A stretch of 64,000 nucleotides of DNA from contig NZ_JYLB01000006.1 in NCBI RefSeq assembly GCF_001042905.1, forward strand, positions 434,001-498,000, in the 5' to 3' direction. The DNA comes from Pseudomonas lini (GTDB taxonomy: Bacteria > Pseudomonadota > Gammaproteobacteria > Pseudomonadales > Pseudomonadaceae). A program made the translations under genes and the position numbers. Below the pieces are notes generated by a model, which was not told the DNA's origin, ran no database searches, and worked only from the letters and a program-made list of their open reading frames with translations. Numbering within the stretch: the first letter of the stretch is position 1; each line of letters begins with the position of its first letter. Below are positions 7,647 to 16,863 of this stretch, piece after piece.

Positions 7647-9515
7647 ATGGACAGTTACATCCGCTGGTTTCAACGCTTCATCTGGATAGGCATTGTGATG
7701 AACATGGTCTTCGCGATTCCGGCGCTGTTTGCGCCGGCGTTGCTGACCTCGATGCTCGGGATGCCGCCGCAGCTCTCCGATCCGTGGCTGGAAAACGCCG
7801 GCATGCTGTTGGTGGGGATCAGCCTGTTCTACATGCCGTCTGGCTTCAACGCACCAAGATACGTCGTGCATTCATGGCTATGCGTGCTGTCGCGACTGGT
7901 CGCCGTGGCGTTCTGGATCTACCTGATCAACACCAGCAACCAGGCTCAGGTGTTTGTGCCGATGCTGCTGGGCGATCTGAGCATGTTCCTGATCCTCGGG
8001 GTTCTGCTGTACCTGGGCAGCGCGCCAGCCAATCGACCCTTGGCGTTGCTTCGTGACGGCTGGTATGAGTGGCGCGCAGCGTGGGCGCGACGCTGGCAGC
8101 GGCACAGCTTCAAAGTCGCCACGCTGGTCGTGGTACTGGCGCTGGGGTTTATCTGTTACGAAACCTGGTACCAGATGCTGCGGGTGGTGCCGGCAGAGCA
8201 ATACGCCTCCGATGAGGATCACTACAAATACGGCGCCATCGGCCTGGGCATCGAGGCGCGGATTCCCTATTACCTGTTCGCCGTATTGCCGCAGATGTGC
8301 CCGGATAAACTGCCGAAACCCGGCGGCTACGAAGTCTTCGGTTTCCTCTACGAGAACGGCAAGGACCTGCCGATCGGCATGGCCAAGCGGCAGATCGGCT
8401 ACCCGACCGTAGAGCCCAACTGCGCCCTGTGTCACACCGGCTCCTACCGGGCCAATACCAGCGATGTCGCCATCCCGGTGGCCACCGCTCCGGCCAACAC
8501 CCTGCAACTGCAGGCCTTCCAGTGGTTCGCCTACAATTGTGCCAGCGACCCGACATTCACCCCGGACGCGGTGATGACGGCGATCAACAGCAAGTTCCAG
8601 CTCGGGTTTTTCGAGCGCTTGTACAACCGCTACGTGATCATTCCGATGGCCACGAGCGCGCTGGTCAAGCAGAAACAGGCCTATGCCTGGCAACGCCTGC
8701 GCGCACCGCAAGGGCCGGGGCGCACCGACACCTTCAACCCGACGAAAATGGTGGTGTTCGGCTTTCCGGATGACTCGACCATCGGCACCGTCGACTTGCC
8801 GCAAGTCTGGAACCAGAAGCCGCGGGAGTCGCTGTACCTGCACTGGGACGGCAACAACAACGACATCCATGAGCGCAACTACGCGGCCGCGATGGCTGTG
8901 GGCGCAACGCCGGAGTCGGTGCTGCCGGCCAGCTTCAACCGAGTGACCAACTGGTTGCTGGGCCACAAGGCGCCGGCATGGCCGTTCACGCTGGATCAGG
9001 CCAAAGTCGCCCGGGGCAAACCGGTCTGGGAAAACAACTGCGCCGGTTGCCACGATTTCGGCCGCACCGACACCGGTCAGGTCACCACCAGCATTGATGA
9101 ACTGGGCACCGATCCCCATCGGCTGAACTCGTTCACCAATGGTTTAGTGACGGCTTTCCATGGCTTCAAGAAATCGCCGTTCGACTTTGGCGCCTATCGC
9201 AAGACCCAGAGCTACAGCAACACGCCCACCGACGGCGTCTGGTTGCGCGCGCCGTACTTGCACAACGGTTCGGTGCCGACCCTGTGGGACTTGCTGCAAC
9301 CACCGGAAAAGAGACCGCTGGTGTTCTTCACCGGCTCCGATGTGTATGACCAGGACAAAGTCGGCTTCGTCACCAGTGGCCAGCAGATGAAAGCCTCGGC
9401 GGACTTCAAATACGACACCCGTCTGGAGGGCAACCACAACGGCGGCCATCTGTACGGCACGCAGCTGTCGGAACTCGATAAGCGGGCGCTCATCGAGTTC
9501 ATGAAAACCCTGTGA
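7647..9515 (+). CDS. Membrane-anchored di-haem cytochrome c
   Basis: 622 residues. Residues 1-175 hold about four hydrophobic segments plus one more at about 156-172. The rest is a soluble domain with two haem c motifs: CALCH at 259-263 and CAGCH at 465-469. A late APYLHNGSVPTLWDLL segment is typical of the di-haem peroxidase/MauG and RoxA-like superfamily. ATG at 7647, preceded by GGGGAAAAAT, is chosen because longer frames start inside the repeat. It could take electrons from the upstream flavoprotein. RoxA-like oxygenase activity or simple electron transfer are both possible; I cannot decide from sequence. Confidence 0.75.
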   Translation: MDSYIRWFQRFIWIGIVMNMVFAIPALFAPALLTSMLGMPPQLSDPWLENAGMLLVGISLFYMPSGFNAPRYVVHSWLCVLSRLVAVAFWIYLINTSNQAQVFVPMLLGDLSMFLILGVLLYLGSAPANRPLALLRDGWYEWRAAWARRWQRHSFKVATLVVVLALGFICYETWYQMLRVVPAEQYASDEDHYKYGAIGLGIEARIPYYLFAVLPQMCPDKLPKPGGYEVFGFLYENGKDLPIGMAKRQIGYPTVEPNCALCHTGSYRANTSDVAIPVATAPANTLQLQAFQWFAYNCASDPTFTPDAVMTAINSKFQLGFFERLYNRYVIIPMATSALVKQKQAYAWQRLRAPQGPGRTDTFNPTKMVVFGFPDDSTIGTVDLPQVWNQKPRESLYLHWDGNNNDIHERNYAAAMAVGATPESVLPASFNRVTNWLLGHKAPAWPFTLDQAKVARGKPVWENNCAGCHDFGRTDTGQVTTSIDELGTDPHRLNSFTNGLVTAFHGFKKSPFDFGAYRKTQSYSNTPTDGVWLRAPYLHNGSVPTLWDLLQPPEKRPLVFFTGSDVYDQDKVGFVTSGQQMKASADFKYDTRLEGNHNGGHLYGTQLSELDKRALIEFMKTL

Positions 9516-9541
9516 TTCCACTACGGATGGAGGAAAGCGAC

Positions 9542-10786
9542 ATGTCATTGGTCAGTCATTGGGAACACGAGTACGACAAGGTCAAAGTGCGGCTGCATGG
9601 TTTGCTCACGCGCGTGGAAATGGCCTGGATGAAGCTCGTCAGCGAGCTCGAACCCCAGGAGTTCGAAGCCATCATTGCGTTGCTCAAACGCGGCCACGAT
9701 CAGGCGCAGTACGTGCTCAAGCACGGCGAGTTGCCGGACGATCAGCCGGGCGTGCCGTGGGAGTTGTCCCATGGCTTGTCGATCCTGCGTATCGGCAATG
9801 CCAGCCCGCTGCCGCAAACGGTGGATGAGCTACAAACCCGGGTGCTGAAGGACGGCAGTCTGCTCGGTTGCCGCAAATGGGAACTGCTCGACCTGTTATG
9901 GAGTGAAGCCCTGCTGAAATGGATCGAAAACCTGCGGCATCACGCGCCGTTCGCCACTGACCCGGCACTGGTGAAAATGGATCGCGACGTGACCCTGGCG
10001 ATCGCCGGCGACTGGGGCACCGGACCGTTCGACAGCCATGCCCCGGCGGTGGCGGTGGCTAATCAGATGCAACTGGCCCGAGCCAATTTCACCATTCACC
10101 TGGGGGATGTGTATTACGCCGGCACCCATTCCCAGGAAGACGTGGACATGGCCGGCTGGCCGATGGGCACGCAGGGCTCGTTCACTCTCAATTCCAACCA
10201 CGAGATGTACAGCGGCGCCCACGGCTATTTCAAGGAACTGGCCAAGCGCTTTCCCGCGCAGCAGGGCACCAGTTACTTCGCGCTATACAACGACGATTGG
10301 CTGGTGATCGGCCTCGACACGGCGTATGCCTCGGACGCCATGAATCTGTACATGGATGGCACCCTGAACCAACCGCAGATCGACTGGATGAAAAGCCTGC
10401 CCCAGCGCAAGAAAATCATGGTGCTCAGTCATCACCAGGGCTTCGACATTTCCGGGCACAACAAGACGGCGCTGTATCAACCGGTGTGCGATGCCTTGGG
10501 TCGTGAGCCGGATTACTGGTATTGGGGGCATTTGCACAACGGCATCTGCTACGCCGCGCAAGGCGGGTTGCATGCGCGTTGCGCCGGGCATGGGGCGATT
10601 CCCTACGGCAATGCCAGTGAGCTGAACGGGCATGCGCGGGTGTTGTGGTCGGAAACTCAAAATGCGCGGGATGAGGCGTACCCGGATCGGGTGTTGAACG
10701 GTTATGTGAAAGTGCGGTTGGTAGGGGAGAACATCGAAGAGACGTTTATTGGGGAGGATGGGTCGGTGCGGTGGTCTTCGAGTTGA
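9542..10786 (+). CDS. Calcineurin-like metallophosphoesterase
   Basis: 414 residues. Metal-binding motifs run in the canonical order: GDWGTG (D157), HLGDVYYAG (H186, D189), SNHE (N219-H220), LSHH (H297) and WGHLHN (H330, H332). Residues 1-145 form a separate N-terminal region rich in charged helices with no signal peptide, so the enzyme is probably cytoplasmic. GGAGGA lies upstream of the ATG at 9542. The gene begins 26 bases after the cytochrome gene and is the last in the module. The substrate is unknown; it may be a phosphorylated or lipid product of the fusion enzyme, which is inference only. Confidence 0.85.
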   Translation: MSLVSHWEHEYDKVKVRLHGLLTRVEMAWMKLVSELEPQEFEAIIALLKRGHDQAQYVLKHGELPDDQPGVPWELSHGLSILRIGNASPLPQTVDELQTRVLKDGSLLGCRKWELLDLLWSEALLKWIENLRHHAPFATDPALVKMDRDVTLAIAGDWGTGPFDSHAPAVAVANQMQLARANFTIHLGDVYYAGTHSQEDVDMAGWPMGTQGSFTLNSNHEMYSGAHGYFKELAKRFPAQQGTSYFALYNDDWLVIGLDTAYASDAMNLYMDGTLNQPQIDWMKSLPQRKKIMVLSHHQGFDISGHNKTALYQPVCDALGREPDYWYWGHLHNGICYAAQGGLHARCAGHGAIPYGNASELNGHARVLWSETQNARDEAYPDRVLNGYVKVRLVGENIEETFIGEDGSVRWSSS

Positions 10787-10805
10787 TTGGGTGAATGTGC
10801 GACCG

Positions 10806-10900
10806 CTTTCGCGAGCAAGCCCGCTCCCACATTGGATCGGTGGCGTACACAAAATCTGTGAACGACCCGGTCAACTGTGGGAGCGGGCTTGCTCGCGAAG
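10806..10900. repeat. REP hairpin pair, GTGGGAGCGGGCTTGCTCGC family
   Basis: Two inverted arms lie between the convergent phosphoesterase and gbcA genes. It probably serves as a bidirectional 3' end structure. Confidence 0.9.
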
Positions 10901-10909
10901 CTCTTGATC

Positions 10910-12205
10910 TTATCCCTGAACCGGAACACCTTTGAGGTACGGCGCAGGCTCGGCACCAAGGTTGTTCAGCAACCGCTCGCTGTACCAGTCCACAAAGTTC
11001 ACCACGCCAAACTCATAGGTCTTGGAGTATGGCCCTGGCTGGTACGCGGTGGAGTTGATCCCGCGCTGGTTTTCTTCGGCCAGGCGACGGTCCTGGTCGT
11101 TGGTCGCATCCCAGACCTGGCGCATGCGCTCCACGTCGTAGTCCACGCCTTCGACCGCGTCCTTGTGGACGATCCACTTGGTGGTGACCATGGTTTCCTG
11201 AGCGCTGATCGGCCACACGGTGAACACGATGATGTGGTCGCCCATGCAGTGGTTCCACGAGTGCGGCAGGTGCAGGATGCGCATCGAACCCAGGTCCGGG
11301 TTTTTGATGCGGCCCATGAGTTTTTTGCAGCCCTGCTTGCCGTCGATCGTCATCGACACGGTGCCCTTGAGCAGCGGCATGCGCACGATACGGTTACGCA
11401 GGCCGAAACTGGCGTGGGCGTAAGGGATCTTCTCGGCTTCCCAGGCAGCGGCCGAAGCAGCGACGTGGTCCTTGAAGGCCTGGTCGGCACGCGGGTCGGT
11501 GACGTCGTCCCATTCCAGCAGGGTTTTCAACAGTTCCGGGTGCGACGCGTTGCAGTGGTAGCACTCGCGGTTGTTTTCCAGCACCAGTTTCCAGTTGGCT
11601 TTTTCGAACAAGGTGGTCTGGATCGCCACCTTGGTGTTCTCCATGTCGTACGGTTCCATGTAATGGTTCAGCGTCGACAGGAAGTCATCAATGGCCGGCG
11701 GGTTTTCCGACAGGCTGATGAAGATGTAACCGCCAGCGGTTTTCACATTCACAGGCTTCAAGCCGTACTGCTTCATGTCGAAGTCGGCGCCCATTTCGGT
11801 GCCGGCGAACAGCAGGCGACCGTCCAGCTCATACGTCCACTGGTGGTAGTGGCAGACCAGTTTGGCGACTTTGCCTTTTTCACTGGTGCACAGCCGCGAA
11901 CCGCGGTGACGACAGACGTTATGGAATGCATGCACCACGCCGTCGGCACCGCGAATCACGATGATCGGGTTTTTGCCGACTTGCAGGGTCAGGTAGTTGC
12001 CCTTGGTCGGGATTTCGCAGGTCATGCCGGCGATCAACCACTCTTTCTGAAAGATTTCCTGCATGTCGATATCAAACAGCCGCTCGTCAGAGTAAAACGG
12101 CTGCGGCAGCGAGAAAGTGCGCTCGCGCTCTTGTAGCATCTGCGCGGTGGCCTTGCGTGCGGGTTCCAGTGGATCGCCCAGGCTCAGGGTAGTGGTGACG
12201 TCCAT
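10910..12205 (-). CDS. gbcA: Glycine betaine monooxygenase, Rieske oxygenase subunit GbcA
   Basis: 431 residues. The Rieske 2Fe-2S ligands are C98-R-H100 and C118-H-Y-H121. The mononuclear iron site lies in NNRECYHCNASH (H217, H222). This is the ring-hydroxylase fold used by glycine-betaine demethylases, which convert betaine to dimethylglycine and formaldehyde. The start at 12205 (MDVTTTLSLGDPLEPA) follows AGGAAA; the in-frame ATG seven codons upstream is less likely. It is divergent from gbcB, its reductase partner. In P. aeruginosa the pair is activated by GbdR; the regulator gene is not in this window. Confidence 0.93.
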   Translation of the reverse strand: MDVTTTLSLGDPLEPARKATAQMLQERERTFSLPQPFYSDERLFDIDMQEIFQKEWLIAGMTCEIPTKGNYLTLQVGKNPIIVIRGADGVVHAFHNVCRHRGSRLCTSEKGKVAKLVCHYHQWTYELDGRLLFAGTEMGADFDMKQYGLKPVNVKTAGGYIFISLSENPPAIDDFLSTLNHYMEPYDMENTKVAIQTTLFEKANWKLVLENNRECYHCNASHPELLKTLLEWDDVTDPRADQAFKDHVAASAAAWEAEKIPYAHASFGLRNRIVRMPLLKGTVSMTIDGKQGCKKLMGRIKNPDLGSMRILHLPHSWNHCMGDHIIVFTVWPISAQETMVTTKWIVHKDAVEGVDYDVERMRQVWDATNDQDRRLAEENQRGINSTAYQPGPYSKTYEFGVVNFVDWYSERLLNNLGAEPAPYLKGVPVQG

Positions 12206-12487
12206 CGTGTGTTTCCTCAAGGCCATCTGCGTGGCCGCGAAAGTGGCTGATCAGGTTTGCTACGCAAGGTGTAAAGGTTGTGTCTTGGTATGGGGCGAGT
12301 GTGGGGCCGGCGCTCGCCAGAACCTTATCCATGGGCGACATGGCCCAATCTGTTCCCGACGCGCAACCCCCGGTAATTGGGGGCTGGTCGCGATAAGTAT
12401 GTGAATGTCGCAGATAGGTAAATGGAGGGGCTGCGCTATACGCAGAATCGCCAACATAAAGGCCGGTAGTCGGCCGTGGAGATCAGC
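12206..12487. promoter_or_regulatory. Divergent gbcA/gbcB control region
   Basis: 282 non-coding bases separate the two divergent genes, so both promoters lie here. Visible structure: a CCCCC-N7-GGGGG inverted repeat at 12367-12383, GGCGAG/CTCGCC arms near 12287-12311, and several GCGAC/GTCGC half-sites. An AraC-type (GbdR) activator site is expected from knowledge of the P. aeruginosa system; I cannot place it exactly. Confidence 0.5.
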
Positions 12488-13588
12488 ATGTCCAACAGCT
12501 TCCTGAACCCGGTAACCACCCAGACCTGGGCCAATGGTCGACACATTGTCCGTTGCGTCAAAGTCATCCAGGAAACCTGGGATGTGCGCACCTTCTGCTT
12601 TATGGCTGACCAGCCGATCCTGTTCTTCTTCAAGCCCGGGCAGTTCGTCACCCTGGAGCTGGAAATCGACGGCGTGCCAATCATGCGCTCCTACACCATT
12701 TCCAGTTCGCCGTCGGTGCCGTACAGCTTTTCGGTGACCATCAAGCGCGTACCGGGGGGCAAGGTGTCCAACTGGCTGCACGACACCCTGCATGAAGGCC
12801 AGGAACTGGCGGTACACGGGCCGGTCGGGCTGTTTAACGCCATGGATTTCACCGCGCCGAAAGTTCTGTACCTCAGCGGTGGCGTCGGCATCACCCCGGT
12901 CATGTCCATGGCGCGCTGGTTCTACGACACCAACGGCAACGTCGACATGGTGTTTATCCACAGCGCCCGCTCGCCCAAAGACATCATTTATCACCGCGAG
13001 CTGGAACACATGGCGTCGCGGATCGACAACTTCAGCCTGCACCTGATTTGCGAGAAGCATGGTCTGGGCGAGCCGTGGGCTGGTTATCGCGGTTACCTGA
13101 ATCATAAGATGCTCGAATTGATGGCGCCGGACTTCCTTGAGCGTGAAGTCTTCTGCTGCGGCCCGACCCCATACATGAACGCGGTCAAGCGCATGCTCGA
13201 GACGGCAGGTTTCGACATGACGCGTTATCACGAAGAATCCTTCGGCGCGACGCCAGCGGAAGCCCGTGCCGACGCGGTGGAGCAAGCCGAACAAGCGGCG
13301 GATGCTCCGGAAGTCGACGCGGCGGATCTGCATCAGGTGGAATTCACCGCATCCGGCAAGAGCATTCGTGTGGCGCCGGGCGAAACCGTGCATGCGGCGG
13401 CGGCCAAGCTTGGTTTGCTGATCCCGAAAGCCTGCGGGATGGGGATCTGCGGGACGTGCAAGGTGATGAAGCTCGGTGGTGAAGTCGAAATGGACCACAA
13501 CGGCGGGATTACCGAGGAAGACGAAGCCGAAGGGTTCATCCTGTCGTGCTGCAGCGTGCCGAAAGGGGATGTGCGGATCGAGTTCTGA
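12488..13588 (+). CDS. gbcB: Glycine betaine monooxygenase reductase subunit GbcB
   Basis: 366 residues. The FAD-binding RSYTISS motif is at 67-73, the NAD-binding GGVGITP at 131-137, and a C-terminal plant-type 2Fe-2S domain has C316, C321, C324 and a last Cys near 354. The order FNR module then ferredoxin is as in class IA-like oxygenase reductases. It passes NADH electrons to GbcA. GGAG lies seven bases before the ATG. The extra Cys in the final SCCSVP is notable but common. Confidence 0.93.
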   Translation: MSNSFLNPVTTQTWANGRHIVRCVKVIQETWDVRTFCFMADQPILFFFKPGQFVTLELEIDGVPIMRSYTISSSPSVPYSFSVTIKRVPGGKVSNWLHDTLHEGQELAVHGPVGLFNAMDFTAPKVLYLSGGVGITPVMSMARWFYDTNGNVDMVFIHSARSPKDIIYHRELEHMASRIDNFSLHLICEKHGLGEPWAGYRGYLNHKMLELMAPDFLEREVFCCGPTPYMNAVKRMLETAGFDMTRYHEESFGATPAEARADAVEQAEQAADAPEVDAADLHQVEFTASGKSIRVAPGETVHAAAAKLGLLIPKACGMGICGTCKVMKLGGEVEMDHNGGITEEDEAEGFILSCCSVPKGDVRIEF

Positions 13589-13625
13589 TCGGTATCTACG
13601 CGTCCTTGATGGCTGGCGAATATCC

Positions 13626-13713
13626 CTGTAGGAGCTGCCGAAGGCTGCGATCTTTTGACGTTGATTTTTAGGATCAAGATCAAAAGATCGCAGCCTTCGG
13701 CAGCTCCTACAGA
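13626..13713. repeat. Inverted repeat, TAGGAGCTGCCGAAGGCTGC family
   Basis: Near-perfect arms of about 34 bases separated by about 20 bases, between convergent gbcB and the SDR gene. Relatives are at 30927 and 32539. Confidence 0.9.
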
Positions 13714-13736
13714 GAGTTGTGGATATCCATTCCGAG

Positions 13737-14561
13737 TCAGTCGACAAATAGATCCGTCATCAGTTTGTCGGTGGAATCAGGCGCAAACCGATACCCTTCA
13801 AAATCTGTCACCCCATGCTCCCGCAGAATCTCCTCATCAATCAGCAAGCGCCCGGTAATGCTGCGGCCTCTGCTGCTCAGAATCGCGTAAGCCGCATCCG
13901 CCATAATCGCCGGCGAACGCGCATGCTTGAACGACTCGCGTGACCCTAGCTGAAACTCGATTGCAGCGGTCGCGATCATGGTCTGCGGCCACAGGGAGTT
14001 GACGCTGATGCCGTAGGAGGCGAATTCCTCGCTCATGCCCAAAGTCAGCATGCTCATGCCGTATTTGGTCACCGTGTAGGGGCTGTACTGGGCGAACCAC
14101 TTGGTGGTCAGGTTCAGCGGCGGTGACAGGTTGAGGATGTGGCCGGCGGTTTTTTTCAGATAGGGCAGGGCAGCCTGACTGCACAGCAGCACGGCGCGGG
14201 TGTTGATCTGATGCATCAGGTCGAAGCGCTTGAGCTCAATGTGTTGCACCCCGGTCAGCTTGATCGCCCCGGCATTGTTGATCAGCGCGTCGATGCCGCC
14301 GAAATGCTCAGAGGCGTCGGCCATGGCCTGGCGCACAGCAACTTCATCACGCACATCCACCTGCAAAGCCAACGCCTTGCCACCCGCGGCTTCAACCTCC
14401 GCCGCCACGCTGAAGATGGTGCCAGGCAGTTTGGGGTGAGGAGTGGCGCTTTTAGCGGCAATCACGATGTTGGCCCCGTCCTTTGCTGCCCGCAGCGCAA
14501 TCTCACGCCCGATGCCACGGCTCGCACCGGTGATGAACAGGGTTTTGCCTTGTAATGACAT
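13737..14561 (-). CDS. Short-chain dehydrogenase/reductase (HSDL2-like)
   Basis: 274 residues. The NAD(P) motif TGASRGIG is at 11-18, NNAG at 95-98, and the catalytic S146, Y162-x3-K166. The long insert after the cofactor loop (SATPHPKLPGTIFSVAAEVE) and the LSPPLN segment resemble hydroxysteroid-dehydrogenase-like protein 2 rather than FabG. The start at 14561 follows AGGAG; a longer TTG-initiated frame was rejected. The substrate is unknown. Confidence 0.85.
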   Translation of the reverse strand: MSLQGKTLFITGASRGIGREIALRAAKDGANIVIAAKSATPHPKLPGTIFSVAAEVEAAGGKALALQVDVRDEVAVRQAMADASEHFGGIDALINNAGAIKLTGVQHIELKRFDLMHQINTRAVLLCSQAALPYLKKTAGHILNLSPPLNLTTKWFAQYSPYTVTKYGMSMLTLGMSEEFASYGISVNSLWPQTMIATAAIEFQLGSRESFKHARSPAIMADAAYAILSSRGRSITGRLLIDEEILREHGVTDFEGYRFAPDSTDKLMTDLFVD

Positions 14562-14640
14562 GCGTACGCTCCTGATTGTTGTTATCGATGCGGATCGAAA
14601 CGGCTCGCCAGTCAATGTAGACCAACTCTTGCGGGATCAT

Positions 14641-14775
14641 GATCGTTCCCACGCTCTGCGTGGGAACGCAGCCCGTGACGCTCTGCGTCACAACGGTGTT
14701 GGACATTGCGTCAGCGGTGAGGCAGGAACGCGGAGCGTCCCCAGAGGCATTCCCACGCAGAGCGTGGGAACGATC
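14641..14775. repeat. Long inverted repeat, GATCGTTCCCACGC family
   Basis: About 135 bases with GATCGTTCCCACGCTCTGCG ends and a nested GACGCTCTGCGTC arm, between the SDR and threonine aldolase genes. Confidence 0.9.
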
Positions 14776-14787
14776 AGCTTGTGGGCT

Positions 14788-15828
14788 TCAGGCTGCCATG
14801 ACTTCCCGAATATCTGCCGCCAGTTCAAGCACGCGTTCTTCTTCGGTGTCCCACGAGCACATGAACCGTGCGCCGCCGTTGCCGATGAAGGTGTAGAAGC
14901 GCCAGCCCTTGGCGGTCAGTGCGGCAATGGCCGGTTCTGACAGTTGCAGGAACACGCCGTTGGCCTGCACCGGGAACATCAGTTCCACGCCAGGAATGTC
15001 GCTTACCAGTTCGGCCAGCAGCTGCGCGCAGTGGTTGGCGTGGCGGGCGTATTTGAGCCAGGCGTCGTTTTCCAGAATCCCGACCCACGGCGCCGAGAGG
15101 AAGCGCATCTTCGACGCCAATTGCCCGGCCTGTTTGCAGCGATAGTCGAAGTCTTCAGCCAGTTTGTGGTTGAAGAACAGAATCGCTTCGCCCACCGCCA
15201 TGCCGTTTTTCGTGCCGCCGAAGCACAGCACGTCAACGCCGGCCTTCCAGGTCAGGTCGGCTGGCGAGCAGCCCAGATACGCGCACGCATTGGAGAACCG
15301 CGCGCCGTCCATGTGCAGGTTCAGGCCCAGTTCTTTGCAGGTGGCGCTGATGGCGCGGATTTCTTCCGGGGTGTACACGCTGCCGACTTCGGTGGCCTGG
15401 GTCAGGGTCACGACGCGCGGTTTCGGGTAGTGGATGTCCTGGCGCTTGAGGGCGATTTCGCGGATCGATTCCGGCGTCAACTTGCCGTTTTCGGTGCGGG
15501 CGATGAGCAGCTTGGAGCCGTTGGAGAAAAACTCCGGCGCGCCGCATTCGTCGGTTTCGACGTGGGCGGTTTCCGAGCAGATCACGCTGTGGTAACTCTG
15601 GCACAGTGATGACAGGGCTAACGAGTTGGCCGCGGTGCCGTTGAAGGCGAAGAATACTTCGCAGTCGGTTTCGAACAGTTTGCGAAATTGATCCGATGCG
15701 CGTGCGGTCCACTCATCGTCGCCGTAAGCGCGCTGGTGGCCGTGGTTGGCCTGTTCCATGGCAGCCCAGGCTTCAGGGCAGATACCGGAATAGTTGTCGC
15801 TGGCGAATTGTTGGCTCTTATCGGTCAT
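14788..15828 (-). CDS. ltaE: Low-specificity L-threonine aldolase
   Basis: 346 residues. The fold-type I PLP enzyme has its likely Schiff-base lysine in GGTKNG (K207) and the LHMDGARFSN motif (about 171-180) that contacts PLP. It cleaves L-threonine or allo-threonine to glycine and acetaldehyde. The start at 15828 (MTDKSQQFASDNYSG) fits the family N-terminus; a longer frame reaches 16017 but overlaps the divergent TraX-like gene. It links to this neighbourhood through glycine, though it is transcribed away from glyA. Confidence 0.9.
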   Translation of the reverse strand: MTDKSQQFASDNYSGICPEAWAAMEQANHGHQRAYGDDEWTARASDQFRKLFETDCEVFFAFNGTAANSLALSSLCQSYHSVICSETAHVETDECGAPEFFSNGSKLLIARTENGKLTPESIREIALKRQDIHYPKPRVVTLTQATEVGSVYTPEEIRAISATCKELGLNLHMDGARFSNACAYLGCSPADLTWKAGVDVLCFGGTKNGMAVGEAILFFNHKLAEDFDYRCKQAGQLASKMRFLSAPWVGILENDAWLKYARHANHCAQLLAELVSDIPGVELMFPVQANGVFLQLSEPAIAALTAKGWRFYTFIGNGGARFMCSWDTEEERVLELAADIREVMAA

Positions 15829-15955
15829 GGCCGGCTTCCGTGATCGAGGCGCTTGTGGCGCTTCGTTGGTCAATGATGGTGCACACTTTACCGAAGATCG
15901 TCCGGGGAGCACACGGGATGTTGCTGTCAGAAAAATACACGGTTGACGGGCAATT

Positions 15956-16672
15956 ATGCACATGACGCAAAGGGATGGGGCGCTGGATCTGCTCAAGTGG
16001 TTGGCGCTGCTGAGCATGGTGCTCGATCACCTGCGATATGTCGGTTATTCCGTCGATCTGCTGTACGTGCCGGGCAGATTGGCGTTTCCATGGTTCTGTC
16101 TGGCGATGGCGGCGAACCTGTCGCGAGTCCATGCAGTCACGACCGACGGCCAGTGGCGTTACCTCGGTTGGTTGTTGCTGTTTAGCGCTATAAGCGAAAT
16201 CCCCTACCGGATGTACATTCCTGATCACAACACCTTGAACGTGTTGCCCACGTTGGTTCTGGGTCTGTTGATCGCCCGTGGCTGGCAGCACAGGATGCTT
16301 CAGTCGCGACTATTGGCGGCCGGTGCCTTGTTGCTGGCAGCACTGTTCCCGGAGCGACTGATGTTCGGTTTCTTCGGCGTGCTGTTGCCGCTGGCGATGT
16401 TGCTGGTGATTCACCGGCCCTGGTATTTCAGCCTGCTGCCGGGGCTGGTTTGCCTGGCGGCCAATCAATGGCAAGTGCTGTATTACGCTGCGCGACTTCA
16501 CAGCAATGCAGCCATCCTCGGCATTGCCGCTTGTCTGATTGCGCCATTGCTGGGGCTGTTGCTATTGCGACATGCCCAAGGCATCCGGCCACCGCCGATG
16601 CGCCGTTGGGCTTACGCGCTCTATCCCGCGCATTTCCTTGTGCTTCTGGCCTTACGCCAACTTATTGCCTGA
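15956..16672 (+). CDS. TraX family membrane protein
   Basis: 238 residues and strongly hydrophobic, with about six to eight membrane segments. The N-terminal DLLKWLALLSMVLDHLRYVG and later FPWFCLAMAANLSR segments match the TraX family (PF05857), multi-pass proteins related to acyltransferase-3. In F plasmids TraX acetylates pilin; chromosomal copies such as this have no known job. No other conjugation gene is nearby. An ATG two codons later (15962) is an alternative start. Confidence 0.7.
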   Translation: MHMTQRDGALDLLKWLALLSMVLDHLRYVGYSVDLLYVPGRLAFPWFCLAMAANLSRVHAVTTDGQWRYLGWLLLFSAISEIPYRMYIPDHNTLNVLPTLVLGLLIARGWQHRMLQSRLLAAGALLLAALFPERLMFGFFGVLLPLAMLLVIHRPWYFSLLPGLVCLAANQWQVLYYAARLHSNAAILGIAACLIAPLLGLLLLRHAQGIRPPPMRRWAYALYPAHFLVLLALRQLIA

Positions 16673-16685
16673 CACGCGCAAAACC

Positions 16686-16777
16686 CTGTGGGAGCGGGCT
16701 TGCCCGCGATGGCGGCATCACTCCAGCATTGATGTCAGCTGACCCACCGCTATCGCGGGCAAGCCCGCTCCCACAGG
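16686..16777. repeat. REP hairpin pair, GGGAGCGGGCTTGCCCGCGA family
   Basis: Two inverted arms about 40 bases apart, between the TraX-like gene and glyA. Confidence 0.9.
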
Positions 16778-16863
16778 GGTTCCTTTCTGATTTGAAGATT
16801 GTGTTCGGTCAGGCTTTTCGGCCCATGTCGTAAACGCACCTTTGCGTGGCGTCCATAGGCATT

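Noticed and set aside
15829..16017. N-terminal extension of threonine aldolase to 16017
   Set aside because: It would overlap the divergent TraX-like gene and shows no family similarity; the start at 15828 fits the family.
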